Assembly (NCBI RefSeq): GCF_932294415.1
Contig: NC_065538.1
Coordinates: 44,492,843 to 44,556,842 of the forward strand
Length of the DNA stretch: 64,000 nucleotides
Source of the DNA: Quercus robur
Taxonomy: Eukaryota; Streptophyta; Magnoliopsida; Fagales; Fagaceae
Direction of reading: 5' to 3'
Within the stretch, counting starts at the first letter, position 1, and each line of letters opens with the position of its first letter. Under the pieces are notes generated by a model, which saw nothing but the letters and a program-made list of their open reading frames with translations, had not been told where the DNA came from and did not search any database. The position numbers and the translations under genes are program-made. Below are positions 1 through 13,000 of this stretch, one piece after another.

Positions 1-111
1 TGAGTGCCATTTTGTCCAAAGATAAGAATGTTTTTTAAAATGGAATGTTGTTTTAGTTTAATCACAGTTTAAGAAGGCATGCCCTTATTTGTTGCATTTA
101 TACAAATGTTT

Positions 112-114
<3 letters not shown>

Positions 115-206
<92 letters not shown>
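115..206. repeat. (GA)n microsatellite
   Basis: An uninterrupted GA dinucleotide run of about 46 units, followed by a short imperfect duplication of an AGAATAGAAAATGAAAAG motif (207-290). The apparent Arg/Glu-repeat ORF across it is only the translation of the microsatellite. Confidence 0.95.
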
Positions 207-210
<4 letters not shown>

Positions 211-345
211 GAAAATGAAAAGAGAATGAAAGTGAAGAGAGAGAGAGGTGAACATAGAATAGAAAATGAAAAGAGAATGAAAGTGAAGATAGAAATATTT
301 TATGTATGTGTGTAATGTAATATAATATAATATAAATTCATGGGC

Positions 346-735
346 AATATTTAGCTACAAATTTTTTTGTAGCCTAAGGTTACAACTTTATTTTAAAAAA
401 TTGACATTACTACTTATTTTGAAAATCTAACCATTAAATTGCATGTTCTTTATGCTCTTAATACATATATCAAATTTTATGTCAATCGGATATTATTTAC
501 TATATGATTTATAAGCTTATATTTTATGTATAATTTTAAACTACAAAAACTTGCAATTTAAACAATTTATTGATGACATAGCTATTGATTTTTAATTTTC
601 TAGAAATTTTGCAAGTATGGAGAATATAAGAAGAAAATGTAATCCAATGGTGGATTTGTCAAAATTCACATCTAATAAAAAAATATTGAGTAAGGTTATA
701 GACTTATTCTATAACTAATTTTGTAACTAAATTTT
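346..735. mobile_element. possible MITE with short terminal inverted repeats
   Basis: A 390-bp AT-rich block with no coding potential. Its ends look like imperfect inverted repeats: ATTTAGCTACAAA at the left, and ATTTAGTTACAAA when the right end is read in reverse. No convincing target duplication was identified, so the boundaries are approximate. Confidence 0.4.
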
Positions 736-791
736 GTCCTAAATTCATTACCTTTGGCTTTATGTTGATATTTTCAAATATTGTCACATAA

Positions 792-965
792 GTTTGACCC
801 AAAACTAGTTTGGAGCTATCTTTTTCTAATCCACTATAATGCAATTGAATAGATTTTCCGTATGTAATTTCAGTCACATGACTTTGTTAATGAGTCATGT
901 GACTTATATAAATTGCTACATAAAGGATTGGGAAAGATGGCTCCAAATTGGTTTGTTGCCAAACT
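792..965. mobile_element. hairpin MITE with about 40-bp terminal inverted repeats
   Basis: The segments 792-832 and 925-965 are imperfect inverted complements built around TTTGGAGCYATCTTT. The centre holds a second perfect inverted repeat, AGTCACATGACT / AGTCATGTGACT, near 872-905, so the whole block folds into a long hairpin. It has no coding capacity. This architecture is typical of miniature inverted-repeat transposons. Confidence 0.55.
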
Positions 966-1017
966 TTGTTTTGAAAGCCCACATTTTTCCACATTATTAT
1001 TTTGAGCTTGAATTTGG

Positions 1018-1270
1018 TAAGGATAAGGTGTAAAATCCATATTTTACACCATCTAATAAGAGATTGTCACATTATTTTTATTTATTTAAAACTCAATGCA
1101 TTTTATCACACCTAATAATACCATATCAACCTTTTACTTAAAACCTGAAAATATATTGTTTATCGAGATATTATCCTTTGTAATTAAATGTATTGTATTT
1201 TAGTAATATGATGATGTGACATGTCCTTATTGGAAGGTATAAACCAAAGATTTTACACCAAGTCCTTATA
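1018..1270. mobile_element. MITE with about 50-bp terminal inverted repeats
   Basis: The left end (1018-1070) and the reverse complement of the right end (1215-1270) share TAAGGA, then GGTGTAAAATC, then AATAAG and GTCACAT at matching spacing. A 10-bp-arm hairpin (GGTGTAAAAT / ATTTTACACC) lies inside the left end. The block is AT-rich and noncoding. It lies next to another MITE, making a small cluster. Confidence 0.55.
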
Positions 1271-3020
1271 GAATTTAATCTCTATTATTTTAAAACATAC
1301 TTTTTAATTAAGTTTAAATTTATAACGATTCCTTATATAAACTTATTGATAATAAATGTCTATTAATAACTATCATAATTATCAAATTTCATATTTAGGG
1401 AAAAAAATTAAACAAGAAGAGATCATTTTTTGTTCAAATTTTTTTGCTATATTGCATGAGTTATTGACATGTGGCAAATAAAATTCTCTTTATTTAGTGT
1501 TCCACCTCAACAAAACTTCACATTTATGTTAAAGTATTAATTAATTATTATATGTATATGGATTAAATGCATATATTTATAGGTGATGCATTAATTATTT
1601 ATGTGAAAGAAATTAAAATTGTTATTTTTTAAAAAAAAAGAATTATACCCAAAGAAATTTATTTGAAATACTTATTTGATAAGGATTCATGCTTGCCTTC
1701 AATTAGTTTGATGTTAGAACCATGACCTAGGATTTGATCTACTTTAATTCATTTAAATATAGTTTACTTTGAATAAGTGCCATTTGTATGTTGTTTGTTT
1801 AGAAATACATGAATTATATATTGACCTTGAAATTACATGATTAACTCAAATTTAATGGTCAGAAATCTTGTAACTCAATTAACAAATTCTAGTATTTTTT
1901 TTTAAAATGTCCATTGTTCAAACCCGCTCCTCCCCCAATTATCGAATTACAATAAAGTATAATTGTAACTACTTTCATTAAATTTTTAATAGACTAATTG
2001 ACCAGTTGACATTACTAGTAACGCCCAGTAAATTTAGGAAGAGCATCATTTGAAATTTGAAATTAAGTTTCATGTCATATATGAAAATTCATTGCTTTAA
2101 CTGAAAAATGGTTTGAAACTATCTAAAAAAAGGGTGTCAAGAGAACCTAGGAATGTAGAGTAATTATAAATTAGTTTGAGCCAAATATGATAGCTTTTTG
2201 GTCTCTCTCTTTTCCTTGGGAAGGAGAAATAGGAATAACCAAGTAAACAAGAATGAAATGGAGCAGGTATTTGATACGTTACCAAAGGAAATGTAAAAGC
2301 CACGTAGCAGTAATAGGAAATTTCGGTTACTTAAAAAAAAAAAGTGCTTTTTAATTTTGTCAAACATTGAGTGCTTTTTGAAATGTGGTGGGCGCGAGAG
2401 ATGAGATGAACATGAACCCATTATCCATATATGATGATATATATCTCCTCCGCATCTAAATGTTGGAAGTGGTTTTGTCTGCTTTCAAGTTTTTCAAGTG
2501 AAAAGCTGCCAAACATTGAGTGCTTTTCGCCTTTTTTTTGTTTTGTTTTTGTTTTAGTTTTGTCATTTGGAGCGAGAGGCATGCAGTTTCTTGTCTTGTT
2601 CTTCATGTTCAGGGTCGTCCGTTACTCTCTCTCACTTGGTGCAGTTGGTAGAGATATGGAAAGGAATCAATCACAAAACCAAAGGATGTGAGAGGAGCAA
2701 GACGACAATAGTGGGAAAGAGGAAAGGTGAGAAAAACGCGAGCAAAGTGTTGAATGGTGAAATGAATGAGGATGGTTGTCAATATGCCATATATGAAAAC
2801 AGGCATGCAACATTACATATTATTATGGAATTACCATGGATATCATGCCTACTTTCTAACCGTGTTTATTATTTTCACACAATTTTACATTTTGTTTTCC
2901 AATATATCTATATATGTGTGTGTGTTTTCATTTGGGGAATCTCCAACAATTCTATTCCATTAACGCACAGCCATCATCACCACCTACTGAGCTTATTTAT
3001 GCTTCAAAAGTACAGAGAGA
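1271..3020. other. intergenic DNA and promoter side of the DUF789 gene
   Basis: This is AT-rich sequence without a credible coding region. The phrase CAAACATTGAGTGCTTTT occurs twice (near 2361 and 2512), a minor dispersed duplication. A short GA run at 3015-3028 lies about 75 bp before the DUF789 start codon, as is common in plant 5' leaders. I see no convincing TATA box. Confidence 0.5.
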
Positions 3021-3102
3021 GAGAGAGATAATCACCTGAAACTTCAACATCTTGTTCCTCATCTTTCTCATCTCTCAAGAAACAAGTGGAAACCAAACCA
3101 TC

Positions 3103-6100
3103 ATGCCACACTCTCCTTGGGATTTGCCATTGCTTTCTGATTTCAATCATTACTCCAACCTTCACAGCTTTCTTCAATCTGTAACTCCCATTGTTTCTAC
3201 TAAACTGCTTCCCAAGGTATTCTTTAATTTCCATTCTCAATTCTTTCCTTATTAGCAAAACAATATGTTTTCTCTCCTCGATCGGTTGAATTCTACTTAA
3301 TTTCTCTCTTTGCTAATCTAGACCGATATTAATGTCAGCTATTTGTTTGTGCGTAACTTTGATGATCTTTTACCAATTTCAAACTAGGATCTAAATGTAA
3401 GATAGTCAATGAGAGGACATATCTAGGCTTTTATTCCAAATTTGATATACCAGAATGTTCTCTCTTTTTTTGAGCGTTTACTTCTGATCCTTATTTTCAC
3501 ATATGCACACAGCACACTAATAAGAAAAAGTTTCATCATTTACTCTTAAACATTAATTTTTCATGTTTAGACATCATTGGTAGGTAATAAATGGAGATGG
3601 AATTGTGGGTTTTAATTAGTTCTGTTAGAGATATATTAGCCCATTAGCATAAGCCCAAACCTAATTCTACTTTGTGTGCAAGCCAAGTCTCCTACTTGTA
3701 CTAAAAGTCTATTAGTCTAGGGTTTAGTTTACTATATATACACATGTTATGATTCATTGTAATACAAGATTTGTACTACATTATAATATATTATTAATGT
3801 ACCCCTTTAGGGTTTTCTCCATGGATGTAGGCCGTTAAGCTGAACCATGTAACCTTCGTATGTTATTGTGTTCTATACTTTATACTTTCGCTTCTGCATC
3901 CATACTAACATATTCAACATGGTGTATCAATACTAATATTTAACATGGTATCAGTGCCACATTCTTTTGGCCATGATTTTTTGTCCTTGCGGTATATTTA
4001 AGAGCAATCTTTGTTTTCCTCGGTGTTTTTTTCGCTGCGTTTATCTTATTTGGCTTACTACTACTGCTGTCAAAACTTTCCGGTATAGTTATGCTACCGT
4101 TGGAAGTCGCATCAACACTGCAAGACCATTACCTTCCTTAAACTACTGTCACAGAGCCAAGTTTCATTCAAGGGATCCTCTCAACCTTATCAAATCTCAA
4201 GATTTCATCAAGTTTCCATCTTGAGTTTGAGAGAGGGTGTTAGAGATATATTAACCCATTAGCATAAGCCCAAACCTAATTCTATTTTGTGTGCAAGCCA
4301 AGTCTCCTACTTGTATTAGAAGTCTATTAGTCTAGGATTTAGTCTACTATATATACACATGTTATAATTCATTGTAATACATGATTTGTACTACACTATA
4401 ATATATTATTGATATAGCCCTTTAGGGTTTTCTCCATAGATGTAGGCCGTTAAGCTGAACCACGTAACCCTCGTATGTTATTGTGTTTTATACTTTATAC
4501 TTTATACTTTTGCTTCCGCATCCATACTAGCATATTCAACATGGTGTATCAATGCTAATATTTAACAAGTTCAATTGGTAAAGTTTCTTGTCGTCGAATA
4601 AAAAATATGAAATTCAAACCTGGTCTATACACCAAAACCTATTGGTGTTTTGTAAAGGAGCACAATGTCACCAAACTCCAAAGTTGTGTTTGGATACTTG
4701 AATTTGAATTTTAATGTGATGGATTTGAAATTCCTTAATTCAAAGTCCATAAATAAATAAATAAATATATATATATATATATATATTATATAAGATAGAA
4801 TTTGTACTTTAGCCTAATCTAAGTGTATGTGTGAGTGAAACTATCTTCTAAAGACTTGAACATTGACCCTTACCCCCCACACCTTACAAACACTTATGGA
4901 GTAACCACCGCACCAAGGGTGCACGGTGGTAAGTCCATAAATATTTAAGTATATCATATGAATTTCTAAAATTCTATGAGTTTAGAAATTATTTCCAATT
5001 CAAAGATTTTAAGATTTAAAATTCTTGGTTATCCAAATAGGGCATTTGGATTTTAATCACCCAAATCCAAATCCATGTGCCCAAATCCGAACACACCGAT
5101 ATTTAATAATTACTCAATTGTTAAATTCCCACCAAAAAGAGCCATGATCCTCTGTAGTTTGGAAATTGGAATCTTTATCCTCTCCATGTTCCCAAACCGA
5201 AGAATAGCTGAGAACGGGTCACATGAATTGGTAGCCATTTCATGGCATCATTTATAGCAACCCCCGTATACTATTTTCCATAATACCATTTATGTGTAAC
5301 CCTGGTAATGCTCGTCTTATTCATACACCATTTACCATTTACCATACTCCTGATGGAAAAAAAATTTATAGGACCAATTGCTTCACTTTTTACCATTATA
5401 AAAGAAGCAGCGAAGAAAAACAAGTATAAATGTTTTCTAAAACCATAATTAGCACTAGCACACAGGCTATAACAAAAATAACTTTTGGAAAAAAGTAATT
5501 TTTGAAATGAATAACAGCTGTCTACGTTTAATAATTAACCCTATATATTTTGGTGCAACATCATTTATTTGGAGGGTTACCGTTCTTTCTCATTTTCTTT
5601 TATTCCTCACATCTTATTTATATATGCAGGCTCGTACACTAAATGGGTTTGGGCAATCAAGTGAGAGAAGTAGTGGGAACGATATGGTGGGGTGTTTCTC
5701 CTTAAGTGACGTTTGGCAGTTTTATGTTGAGAAGAGTTTCTATGGGGCTTCTGTACCAATACTGTTGAATAATGGTGAAAGTGTTGTACAATACTATGCA
5801 CCTTCCCTATCAGCTATCCAGATATATACTACAAAACCTTGTGAATCTATCTCAGTGAGTGTGAGCAATCATAATTCATCAACTAGGACTTCACAACATA
5901 CCATACTGCTAGTTGATCATCATGAGGGACCATCCAAAATAATGGAAAGCCTTGGTCATCTCTACTTTCAGTTCAACGAGACATTCAGTCCTTATGATAG
6001 ACTTCCGCTGACTACAAAGGCAAATTATCATATCTAAATATTCCTTTTTTCTCATTCCTCAATACCACAATATAATTATCGTTCTGTCACTAGCTAATAT

Positions 6101-7026
6101 TTGATTATATATGGTGGGATATTTGCTCAGATAAATGAATTAGCTGAGGCTCATCCTGGCTTGACGACATTCAACAGCATGGATCTCTCTCCTTATAGTT
6201 GGATAGCCGTTGCTTGGTATGTACAATTCATCATTCCTAGCAAAGCCCTTTTTTTTCTTCTTTAAGTTAAAATTGCTATTCGGAAATATCTTTTTTCCTG
6301 TTAACATGATTTATCTTTGGGAGTCGCTTAGATTAGAAAGATGTATAGGGGCCTAGTATTAGTGTAGGATAAAAGGCAAACACGTAAGACACTGACTACA
6401 TTTAGCAAATATCAAAAGCTTTAATACTAATTTATTGTGAGTATACTTAATTATAATAGATTTATGTGAAATAGGAATATAGAAATGGGATAAAACAACC
6501 ACACAAAGAATACGAACATTCATATGGTTCGGTCTTTAACTTATGATGTGCACAGGTGGTGTTAAAAAGAAAGGTCTACTAATAAAATTGAGAGATTACA
6601 AAGATAGTATATATAAAAATAAAATAATTCAAAGCACCCCCTTTATTTACAAAGGCTACTGCTTGAAGGTTTTTTAAGGAGCTCACATATATATAGTACC
6701 TAGAGTCTTAACCAAGTGTGACAAAATTAAATTTGTTGTTTCACACGGAACGAAAAAAAAAAAAAAAAAAACGTAGGAATAAATTACAAAGTTGAATAAG
6801 AGTGACTAGCTTTTCATGGGTATGCTGTGACACACAGCACCTTATGAAACATATCTCAACAAAATTTTCACCGAAACTTGATTCGAAAGGTTAAACTTCT
6901 TTAACGCCTGCATCAAAACCTCTATCAGCTAAGTCTAAGCAATGGTTAAACTTGTGTAAAGTAATCAGGGGTGGCTGCACATACAGTTCAGGGGATCAAT
7001 GAACCCCTTTACTTGAAAAAAAAAAT

Positions 7027-7068
<42 letters not shown>

Positions 7069-10000
7069 AGATGGGTTCAAGTTACACATTTTTTAAATTA
7101 TTGAATTTAAGTAGATCCAATGATCAAAAAAGACTCGCATTAATGCTAATATTCTAATTAGGATCTCATTAATTATCTCTTATTTATTATATTTTATATC
7201 TATCTCTAAACCTAAAAAAAGTGTTATATTTGACTCTCTCTTTACCTTTCTCTCTTTATCTCTTTCTCCTCCACCGTTGTTCCACCCCATGGATAGATTG
7301 CCGGCAGAAGAAGGGAAAAAAAATGAAATACAAAATTTTAGAAATTTTTTATTAAAAAAAAAAAAAAATACCACGCAAATGTATTGCATGAAGCACAATT
7401 TCTCTCTCTCTCTTTTTTTTTTTTTTTTTTTTTTTTTGGTTTGGTTAATAGAAATTTTCAAGCAAGGCTGGTTTAAGATAAACAATTAGATGAAACCTAC
7501 ACCAGAAAGAATGGATTAAGTTGACTTGACTTGTTAATGCTACTCTATATTATATGTTGTGTACCTGTGCTTGCATATGCAATGAAGAATGGATTAAGTT
7601 GACTTGACTTGTTAATGCAACTCTATCTTATGGTAATATTATAATTTTGGTTAAAAGAGGAGTGAAACACTGGAGCATGATTTTCCCCTTACATGCATAT
7701 ATCTGTGGGCTAACTGGGCTGTCTGTTATTTCCTTGAAAAATGTTGGACTCTGACTCAGGTGTAACTTCAGCAGGGGCACCATAATTGATCGGTAGTCAT
7801 AAGCAGTTACCACTTCAATTTTCTTTCCCGTTTGCTGCATAGCAATAGTAGTTGTCCTTATTATACTGAAATTCAATCATCCAATGGAATGAAACAGTTC
7901 ATCAAGCAACATATCTAATATCAAACACGGCACTACACCTAAGGACATTGGATTTCACTTCAAGCATGAAAGTTATCATGTTCATAAATTTGGCTGTATC
8001 ATACCTTTTCATCTATCTCGCTAATATGCTTCTTGATCTCTAATTTAATTTCATTGTCCTCGTGATTTTCTTCCAAAATATACCATATGATATCCGATTC
8101 AAAATTCTCACCATTTGTGTTCTTAATCTGTCTCTCACGCTCTGACAAGAGAGACTTGTAACTCAATGGTTTGTGCCCAAACTCTTCCCTTCTTTTATCT
8201 TCTTCAACGCATATACTATCCAAGTTCTGCCATACCCTAATGTATCTCAAATAAAGTATTTTTCTCTCAAAAATGTTCTGCATCCGGTGAAGTTCAATCT
8301 CATAGATCTTGAAAAGATCTTTCCCTTGACTTCTACTTGTTTCTCTCAAATTTGCCCACTGCTTCAATTGCTCCCTGAAGAGGAAGGAATTTAGAGGTGA
8401 CGGATCCATTTGGATGGACTTGACAGATCAAGATAAATGCGCTAAAAGTAAACGGATCCGATGTGAACGGATCAAAAGGCCACGTGGCATTGAATTGGTC
8501 ATTATGTGGTCTCCAAGAAATCCTAAATGGAAACGACTTGCGTCTCACGATTAACTCTAGTCCATAGAATCCCAATATGAATAGAATTCTAACACGAGGA
8601 GGATTCTGGAAGATACGCACATTAATGAAGATCTTCCCTATAAGGAAAAGACTTGTTGCGCAAGTATAGGAGTTTGGTTCTACACTACTATAAAACCCAA
8701 AGACCCTCAGAAAATAGGTACGCATGATTCACCCCAGCTCTGACACTCTAGAGTTGTGAGAAGTTCTAACTTAACTTTCGGAGGGTATTTGGCTAGCACC
8801 ACACTGGTGCTCTCTGTTAGGTCTTTTCTTTTTATTGTGCAGGTATTGTTTTGAGTGTGCAAGGACTGTGTGGCTCACTGGTGATTTTTCGACATCATCA
8901 GTTGGCGCCGTCTGTAGGAAAGACTGCGACTTGTAAGCAATACAAATGCTTCCTGGACAAAGAGTTGCATGGTACTTACTCGCTCGATGGCGACCACCAA
9001 CAACATTCAAGGAGACGAGCCACGACCCACTGCCCTGGAGAGGTAAGTCCAAACCCTCATAGCAGTAGTGGAACATCTCACCAAACAGAACCAAGACCTA
9101 CAAGAATAGCTACGGCAGAAGAACGCAACAATGGGTACCCAAGAGGAAGACCAAGAACGTACTAGTGCTGAACGAAGAAACCAAGAGGGGCTAAAGGGTA
9201 GTAACGCCTCGAGCAGAGCGGAACGACAAGACATGAGCCGTCCATCCATCACTGATATAGCTCAACCCCACATTGTCGTAGAGATGCAGATGATGAAAGA
9301 ACGGATGGACTTTATGATGAACGTGCTCAAGGGGAGAGTGTCCAGTGACCTCGACGATCTGGTCCACCAAACCAATTCACCATTCACCATGTTTGTAACA
9401 TCCTAGTTAGCAATTAAAAAAAAAAAAAAACAAAAGTCAAGATCAGATTTTTTTTTTTTGGGTTCCCACGTGCCAAAGCCCAACCTAACCCCACTACCCA
9501 CCACACAATCATTCCATTTTATCTTCTCTTTGGCCGGCTCACTCTCAACCTTTCCTTCTTATCATTTTTTTTTGTTTTCTCTCATACGCTCTCCTCTCTA
9601 CTCTCATCCTCTCCACCGGCACTCCCACACCACCACCACCACCATTTCCACCATCATTTTCCGGCAAAATCACCGGAAAATTCTTGGGAACCCATAAACA
9701 CCTTCACATCCTTTCTTTGAGGTAAAAATTTCTCATCTTTTTGGTGGGTTTTGCACTTTTGCTTGAGGTTATTTTTATGTAAGCTTTAATAATGATACCC
9801 ATGTGATTTATGAGTATTGAAAGTGATATATATGTGTTTTTATGTATGGGTTTTGTATTGGTGGAATTATTTGATGAGTGGGTATATATTTTGTGCTATT
9901 GATGACTACTTAATGTTTATGTATGGTGGAAAATTTAGGGGTTTTAAGTTATAACATGTGATGGTTGGTAAATTTAAATTTTTTCATTGCCATTGGGTTT

Positions 10001-13000
10001 ATTTGGAATTAGTTGAAGTTCTAAATTTCTTGTCTTGGAGGATATATTGATTTTGCTTTCATGGGTCTCTTAATGATGTAGTGTAAATTTTATGGAAGCT
10101 AGTCATAATGTTGGAGATGATATTAAATGGGTTAACTTTATAAATTAGAGTTTATGCCTTGTGAATCTATTTGTTAAGAAACTTTGGAAGTGAAATATAT
10201 TATTATTGATGAGGTTAAATACTAGGCTTGCCTAATTAAGTGATTATTTGGCAATTCCTAAATTGTGGCTAGATGCAATTTCAAGCTCTATGCTTATTGT
10301 GATAGGTTTACTTGATATTGTTTAGATTCTAGCTAATCTCCTTGGAGCTTGGAGAATTAGGATTTTCTGGTTGCGAGGTAAGTAGCTTTTTAATGGGATT
10401 TTTGAAAAATAAACATTTTGCATAAATGTTGTTTTGGGGTTGGACACGCTTTTGAAAACTACTTATGGAAACTATATTTTCCTAAAAAACTATTGTGTCC
10501 TAACCTTAATATATATATATATATATATATATATGATTATATATGAAAATGCATTATATTTGGTATTGCATTTGGGGAAATGCATGAATTGTTGATATGG
10601 AAAAATGAGCATATTTTATTTAATCTTAGATAAGGAAATCTTAGATTTTATGGTATATTAGAAAATTTAAATATGCTTATCTTGTCTTGTTATGTAAGAA
10701 ATTGATAGAAAATCTCTTGACAAGAATGAAGTTGAAAACCTTAAAAACTTTGGAGAAGTTAGATTATTTAAGGTTTTTCTGAAACTACCTGGATATGAAT
10801 TATGTGTTTCAAAGTAATGTAACCTGTGAGTTGTTTTAACACTATGCCATGTGTGATTTCTCGGTGATCACCCGATTTGGTCTCCATAGTCTTTGTGATA
10901 ATGGAATCAAATCCAGGTCAGTGCCCTTTCACTTTGGATGACGCGTTCTTCCCTGCTGCCCATGGGGGGAAGAGGTTCCTTGATTGTGTGTGGGTGAGGC
11001 TGCTGTCCATGGGGCCAAGAGACCACATGCAAGAGAGGTCCTATTTGACGCACTCTCTCTGCTGCCCATGGAGGGAGAGAAAAACCTTGAGGGTATGGGT
11101 GAGGCTGCTATCCATGGGGCCAAGAGTCTGCATACCAAAGAGGACAATATCATGCCAGTTGTGAATAGGTGGATCCCCTGACCAATTTATGTGGTAGTGT
11201 GGTATATTTGTGATAATTTATCTTATGTTAGATATTATGGCTTTAGAAATTATATTGTTGATACTCACAGATTATAGTATATAGTTTCAAGGCATTTACT
11301 TTGAGAAACTTTGTGTTTCATTATTTAATCATTCTTGTCATATTTTTATTTTGAAGATGAAACTTGCATTTCCCCCACCCCCATTAAATATGCTACTTAT
11401 TGCGCTCCGTCTCATATCATTATTTTATAAACTTTTCAGAGTAGGCAACACTCTTTTGAAACAGCTTTTTGGTGGCTAATAGTAGTTAGACTAACTACTG
11501 ATGGAAACTAAACTTTTGTAATGGAGATATTAGATGTTGTACATCTTAGAGTAGGCTTGACTCATTCATTTGTGTATTATAATGGTTGTGACTTTATTCC
11601 CACTAATGGGACAAGCTGTTGATATGTAATTATTTATTTAGACCTCTATTCTATTGTAGCCATTGGTCCTTGTAATTATTACTTAGAGTTCTGACTTACT
11701 CTGAGAGTATATTCAATGGAATTATTATGATAATTCTTGATGTTGTTATTGGATATGATTTATGTGGATTGGATTGTCAAAAAAGAATTTAAAAAACAGG
11801 AAAAAAAAAGTCTATAGGTACTTTGAGATGTCTTTCTCATGCTTTGGACCCTTTGGGGTTTGGGACGTGACAATGTCCATCAACTCCTTCCCCCTACCAC
11901 AGAAGTTCCGCATGCCGCAGATAGAAAGCTACAACGGAGCCAAGGACCCTTTAGATCACTTGGAATCCTTCAAGACCCTGATGCACCTTCAAGGAGTAGC
12001 AGACGAGATCATGTGTAGGGCCTTCCCTACCATACTAAGAGGTCCCGTAAGAATTTGGTTTAGCAGGTTGACGCCCAACTCCATTAGCACTTTCAAGGAC
12101 CTAAGCACCCAGTTCGCTTCACACTTTATCGGAAGACATAGATATAAGAAGTCAACCGCATACTTAATGAGCATTAGGCAACGGGAGGATGAGACGCTGA
12201 GGTCTTATATAGCCCGCTTCAACAAGGAAGTACTCTCGATTGACGAAGCTGACGACAAGATCCTCGTAGCAGCCTTTACAAACGAGCTACGAAAGGGTAA
12301 GTTTTTATTCTCCTTGTACAAGAATGACCCGAAAACCATGTTGGATGTGCTTTACAGGGCCACCAAGTACGTGAATGCTGAAGATGCGTTGCTGGCCCAC
12401 GAGGAAAAACCCAAGAAGAGAGAGAGGCAGGAGGAAGCCTGGCAGGATAGGGGTAGAAAGATGGCCAGAACAGGAGATAAAAGAGATAATCGACGATCCA
12501 AGCCCCCGACAAGGAGGTTCACAAACTTCACCCCCTTGAATACCCCGATTAATCAGGTCCTAATACAGATCAAAGATGAAGGAGCCTTAACATTCCCCGG
12601 CAAATTAAAGGGTGATCCCAACAAGAGGCCCAGGGATAAATATTGTCATTTCCACCAAGACCACAATCACGACACGTCTGATTGCTATGACTTGAAGCAG
12701 CAAATAGAGGCCTTCATTAGGTAAGGAAAACTGCAAAAATTCGTCGGTAAGGAAGGAATAGAATAGAACCAAGGAGCACCAGCCCGAAGAGAAAACGAGC
12801 GACCCAGGCCACCCATGGGAGACATAAGGATGATCACAGGAGGCAGTATTTCTAGTTCCTCTAAGAAGGCACGTAAGGCATACCTACGGATGGTTCAGAA
12901 TATTCAACTAAGAAGGTATGCCCCGAAGATAGTGGGTCGACAATCCCATAATTGGGTTCACAGAGGAAGATGCCCGACGTCTCCACCACCCACGTGATGA

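Larger units (their letters stand above)
9394..11872 (+). mobile_element. 2.5-kb solo LTR inserted in gypsy gag
   Basis: The insert starts TGTAACATCC and ends GGACGTGACA, imperfect inverted ends of the TG...CA kind. The flanks ATGTT (9389-9393) and ATGTC (11873-11877) are a target duplication with one mismatch. Excising it restores the gag frame. There is no coding or primer site inside. The long length and the TGTAACATCC end suggest a solo LTR of a chromovirus with long LTRs (Tekay/Del type), an inference. The segment 9460-9720 is CT-rich and leader-like, and an internal 106-bp tandem repeat lies at 10938-11150. Confidence 0.7.
8987..12990 (+). pseudogene. gypsy gag, interrupted by a solo LTR
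   Basis: The ATG at 8987 opens a Tat-type gag with a stop (AGG TAA) after 19 codons. The frame resumes at 9131-9388 and, after the 9394-11872 insertion, at 11873-12724 and beyond. Visible gag features are DLDDLVHQTNSPFT just before the insertion, PQIESYNGAKDPLDH just after it, DEIMCRAFPTILRGPVRIWF, the RQREDETLRSYIARFNKE segment, and the Cys/His cluster YCHFHQDHNHDTSDC near 12640-12675. Further stops follow (GTAAGG at 12722). Capsid function is lost. Confidence 0.85.

Noticed and set aside
79..315. Arg/Glu-repeat ORF at the left end
   Set aside because: It is the translation of the GA microsatellite and its flank.
839..1033. 64-codon ORF
   Set aside because: It lies across the hairpin MITE and its neighbour; the frame has no coding character.
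2609..3031. ORFs upstream of the DUF789 start
   Set aside because: No conserved family features, conflicting strands, and they end in the GA-rich leader.
3967..4224. 85-codon ORF inside the TRIM element
   Set aside because: TRIM interiors are noncoding; no known domain, and it ends at the purine tract.
10877..11164. Overlapping ORFs on both strands
   Set aside because: Both arise from the 106-bp GC-richer tandem repeat in the solo LTR.
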